64,000 nt of DNA from Nipponacmea schrenckii (taxonomy: Eukaryota; Mollusca; Gastropoda; Lottiidae), in contig JAUJPP010000005.1 of NCBI GenBank assembly GCA_030562195.1, forward strand, positions 25,965,106 through 26,029,105, given 5' to 3'. The position numbers and the translations under genes are program-made. Below the pieces are notes generated by a model. That model searched no databases. It was not told where the DNA came from and was given only the letters and a program-made list of their open reading frames with translations. Of the stretch, positions 62,501 to 64,000 are shown in pieces; within the stretch, counting starts at the first letter, position 1; every line of letters starts with the position of its first letter.

Positions 62501-64000
62501 TCCAACCTTAATGCCTCCTTTTCAATTCGAATGCTCATACCAAGTTTCAAAACAATTCATTTAAAATTGGCCACCGCCTTATCAATTCCAATTCTCAAAC
62601 TGAGTTTCATCAAAATCTAATTAAAATTGCAGTTTCAACTGCATCCATATTTGACACGATTTTACAAGGGCAATAACTCAAAAAATAAAAGTTCATTGCA
62701 AAATCAGCAAATTCAAACTTGACCGCTGTCTTTTCAAAATTGTAGCTTCTGTTGCATCCACAGTAAAATTTTGACATGATTTAACTAAATCAAGGGCAAT
62801 AACTGAAAAATTGTCAAATTCAAACTTCACTGCCGTCTTATTAATTCCAATACTCACACCAGGCTTTTTTAAGATCCATTGAAAATTGTAGTTTCTATTG
62901 TACCCACAATTAAATTTTGACGCGATTTTACAAGTCAAGGGCAATAACTAAAAAGCCGTTCATCCGAAAAATCCTCAAATTCAAACTTGACCGCCGTCTT
63001 ATCGGCTCATAACGAGTTTCATTACAGCTGCTATTGCAACCACAAAAAAATTTTTTTGACGCTATTTAAAGTCAAGAGCAATAACTCAAAGTCGTTCATT
63101 GAAAAATACTCATACTAAGTTTTATCAAAATGCATCGAAAATTGCAGCTTCTATTGCATTCACAACAAAATTTTGACGCGATTTTACTAAGTCAAGGCCA
63201 ATAATAACTAAAACAAAAAAACGTTCTTAAAAAAATCGTCAAATTCGAATTTGACCGCCAGCTTATCAATTCCAATGCCCATACCGTGTTTCATTAAAAT
63301 TCATTGAAAATTGTAGCTTCTTTTGTGTCTACAACAAATAGATAGGGGCAGTAACTCATAAACTGTTAATCGAAAAATCATAAAAATCGAACGAGTCCGC
63401 AGATTTATAAATTCCAGCCAAGTTTCATTAGAAAATTGTAGCTTCTATAGTGTCTACAACAAATGTTGACGGACCGATGGACAGGGGCAACGGCAATATA
63501 TTCAAGATATTCATGTGGGCGTAAATAAATCTTTTACCTTCCTGCTTGTGGCACTCGATTAAATTGGTTATCATACCAGACCATATCACCTCGGTTATCT
63601 CCTATCATACATGAAGTATCACATAATACAGACAAATTACCATTACTGCCTATTGTAGCAAACTCTTTTGATATGTTTAGATGGCATTCTAAACATGAAG
63701 CATTATGTGGGCATAGTACTGAAACAAAATGTGTTCTTAATGATGTACACATATTATATTGGTTCATATTGACGTTGTTATTAATATTGCATGAATGGTA
63801 GAGAGTTTTGGAAATCAGGATGGGCTGAATGTTGTCCTTAGGCTGAATGATGGATAGGACCATGTCCTTGTATACTGGACCTAATTCTGACCCATGTAAA
63901 ATAAAGAGTTGTTTATTATTATTATTAAAACGAAATCTCCAGTAATACACAGTGTAAATAATAATGTTTCCACTGCAATTAGTTGTCGTTTTATAGTTTT
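59577..64000 (-). CDS. Immunoglobulin-domain single-pass membrane protein (5' end beyond window)
   Basis: Exons: >64000-63538, 62144-62002, 61724-61614, 60741-60069 and 59856-59577, in matching phase with GT/AG borders. The first exon, open to the window edge, has an Ig-like segment (NCSGN...YYWRFRF) with further cysteines, then a second Ig domain that starts SNGNLSVLCDTSC..MVWYDNQ and finishes in the next exon with TDEGNYICTLETNG. A linker exon carries RRPKREVK (possible furin site). The large exon encodes an acidic segment, a threonine-rich mucin-like stalk (many TT[KR]TT), the helix LVAFVVSLSIALLLLYALIL, the stop-transfer CLKRKNRR, and a long charged tail that continues to KLSSSSQPET-stop. 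Probably a cell-surface adhesion or immune-type receptor; family not identified. No ITIM or PDZ-type motif is obvious. Confidence 0.8.
61167..61464 (-). repeat. Full-length tRNA-type SINE
   Basis: Read on the minus strand, it begins with a tRNA-like head (GTGGTGGCTCAGTGAGTTTG), a body with CACGTTAAAGATCC, and the tail GAGTAGGACGTAAAACC. It is flanked by CCTCAATAG at 61158-61166 and 61465-61473. Its tail is the source type for the micro-insertions at 8.0, 23.1, 33.0 and 52.1 kb. It lies in an intron of the Ig-domain gene. Confidence 0.75.
62321..63526 (+). repeat. Pearl-like element, diverged
   Basis: The head GATACCTTGCCAGGCAAGG with TTATATACGCC starts it. The core repeats units around AGGGCAATAACT(C/A), CCGTCTTAT and CAAGTTTCAT..AAAT, and the end has GACGGACCGATGGACAGG with TTCATGTGGGCGTA. 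The core differs from the elements at 0.2-3.1 and 19.6-21.5 kb, so it is another subfamily. It lies in the intron between the first two Ig-gene exons, antisense to the gene. Confidence 0.75.

Overview
The window is nuclear DNA of an animal, most likely a mollusc. The genes are AT-rich and intron-containing (signal-peptide exons, a receptor tyrosine kinase, tubulins, TDP-43). The interspersed DNA includes 'pearl'-type elements, built from a GCCAGGCAAGGT head, tandem repeats of about 180 bp, an (ACGG)n microsatellite and a TATACGCCCAC/GTGGGCGTATA hairpin end. I know that element type from molluscs. All assignments come from reading the sequence; no database search was possible.

Layout. 0.2-3.1 kb: composite pearl-like element holding a decayed Penelope-like (GIY-YIG) fragment. 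4.0-4.3 kb (-): one signal-peptide exon of an unidentified secreted protein. 5.1-6.8 kb: dead PIF/Harbinger transposon with both ends and a TAA target duplication. 7.8-10.6 kb (+): four-exon Shisa-like/WBP1-like membrane adaptor. 10.4-26.6 kb: a tandem duplication whose breakpoints lie inside exon 4 of that adaptor and inside a kinase exon of MET. The left unit carries dead MET exons; the right unit carries the working ones. 18.9-34.1 kb (-): a complete MET/RON-type receptor (Sema, PSI, IPT repeats, transmembrane segment, tyrosine kinase, YVNL docking tail). In its 6.4-kb kinase intron, on the opposite strand, lies an unrecognised multi-exon gene (22.6-25.3 kb) made of repeated modules with the motif LLxxGW(F/Y), each coded by an exon ending in the same phase, plus a basic amphipathic C-terminal exon.

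35.7-45.4 kb: a large inverted repeat, beta-alpha | alpha-beta tubulin, with a 1.3-kb spacer. Only the right-hand alpha-tubulin is intact. The left alpha and both beta copies are pseudogenes, and a tail fragment of a further alpha copy sits at the palindrome centre. 48.1-51.0 kb (+): complete TARDBP (TDP-43), four coding exons, followed by about 8.6 kb without recognisable genes. 59.6-64.0 kb (-): the 3' part of an immunoglobulin-domain single-pass membrane protein with a threonine-rich stalk and acidic tail; it runs off the right edge.

The most useful signals are the nested LLxxGWF gene, the tandem duplication with paralogous empty sites that date a pearl insertion and a SINE-tail micro-insertion, and the tubulin palindrome.
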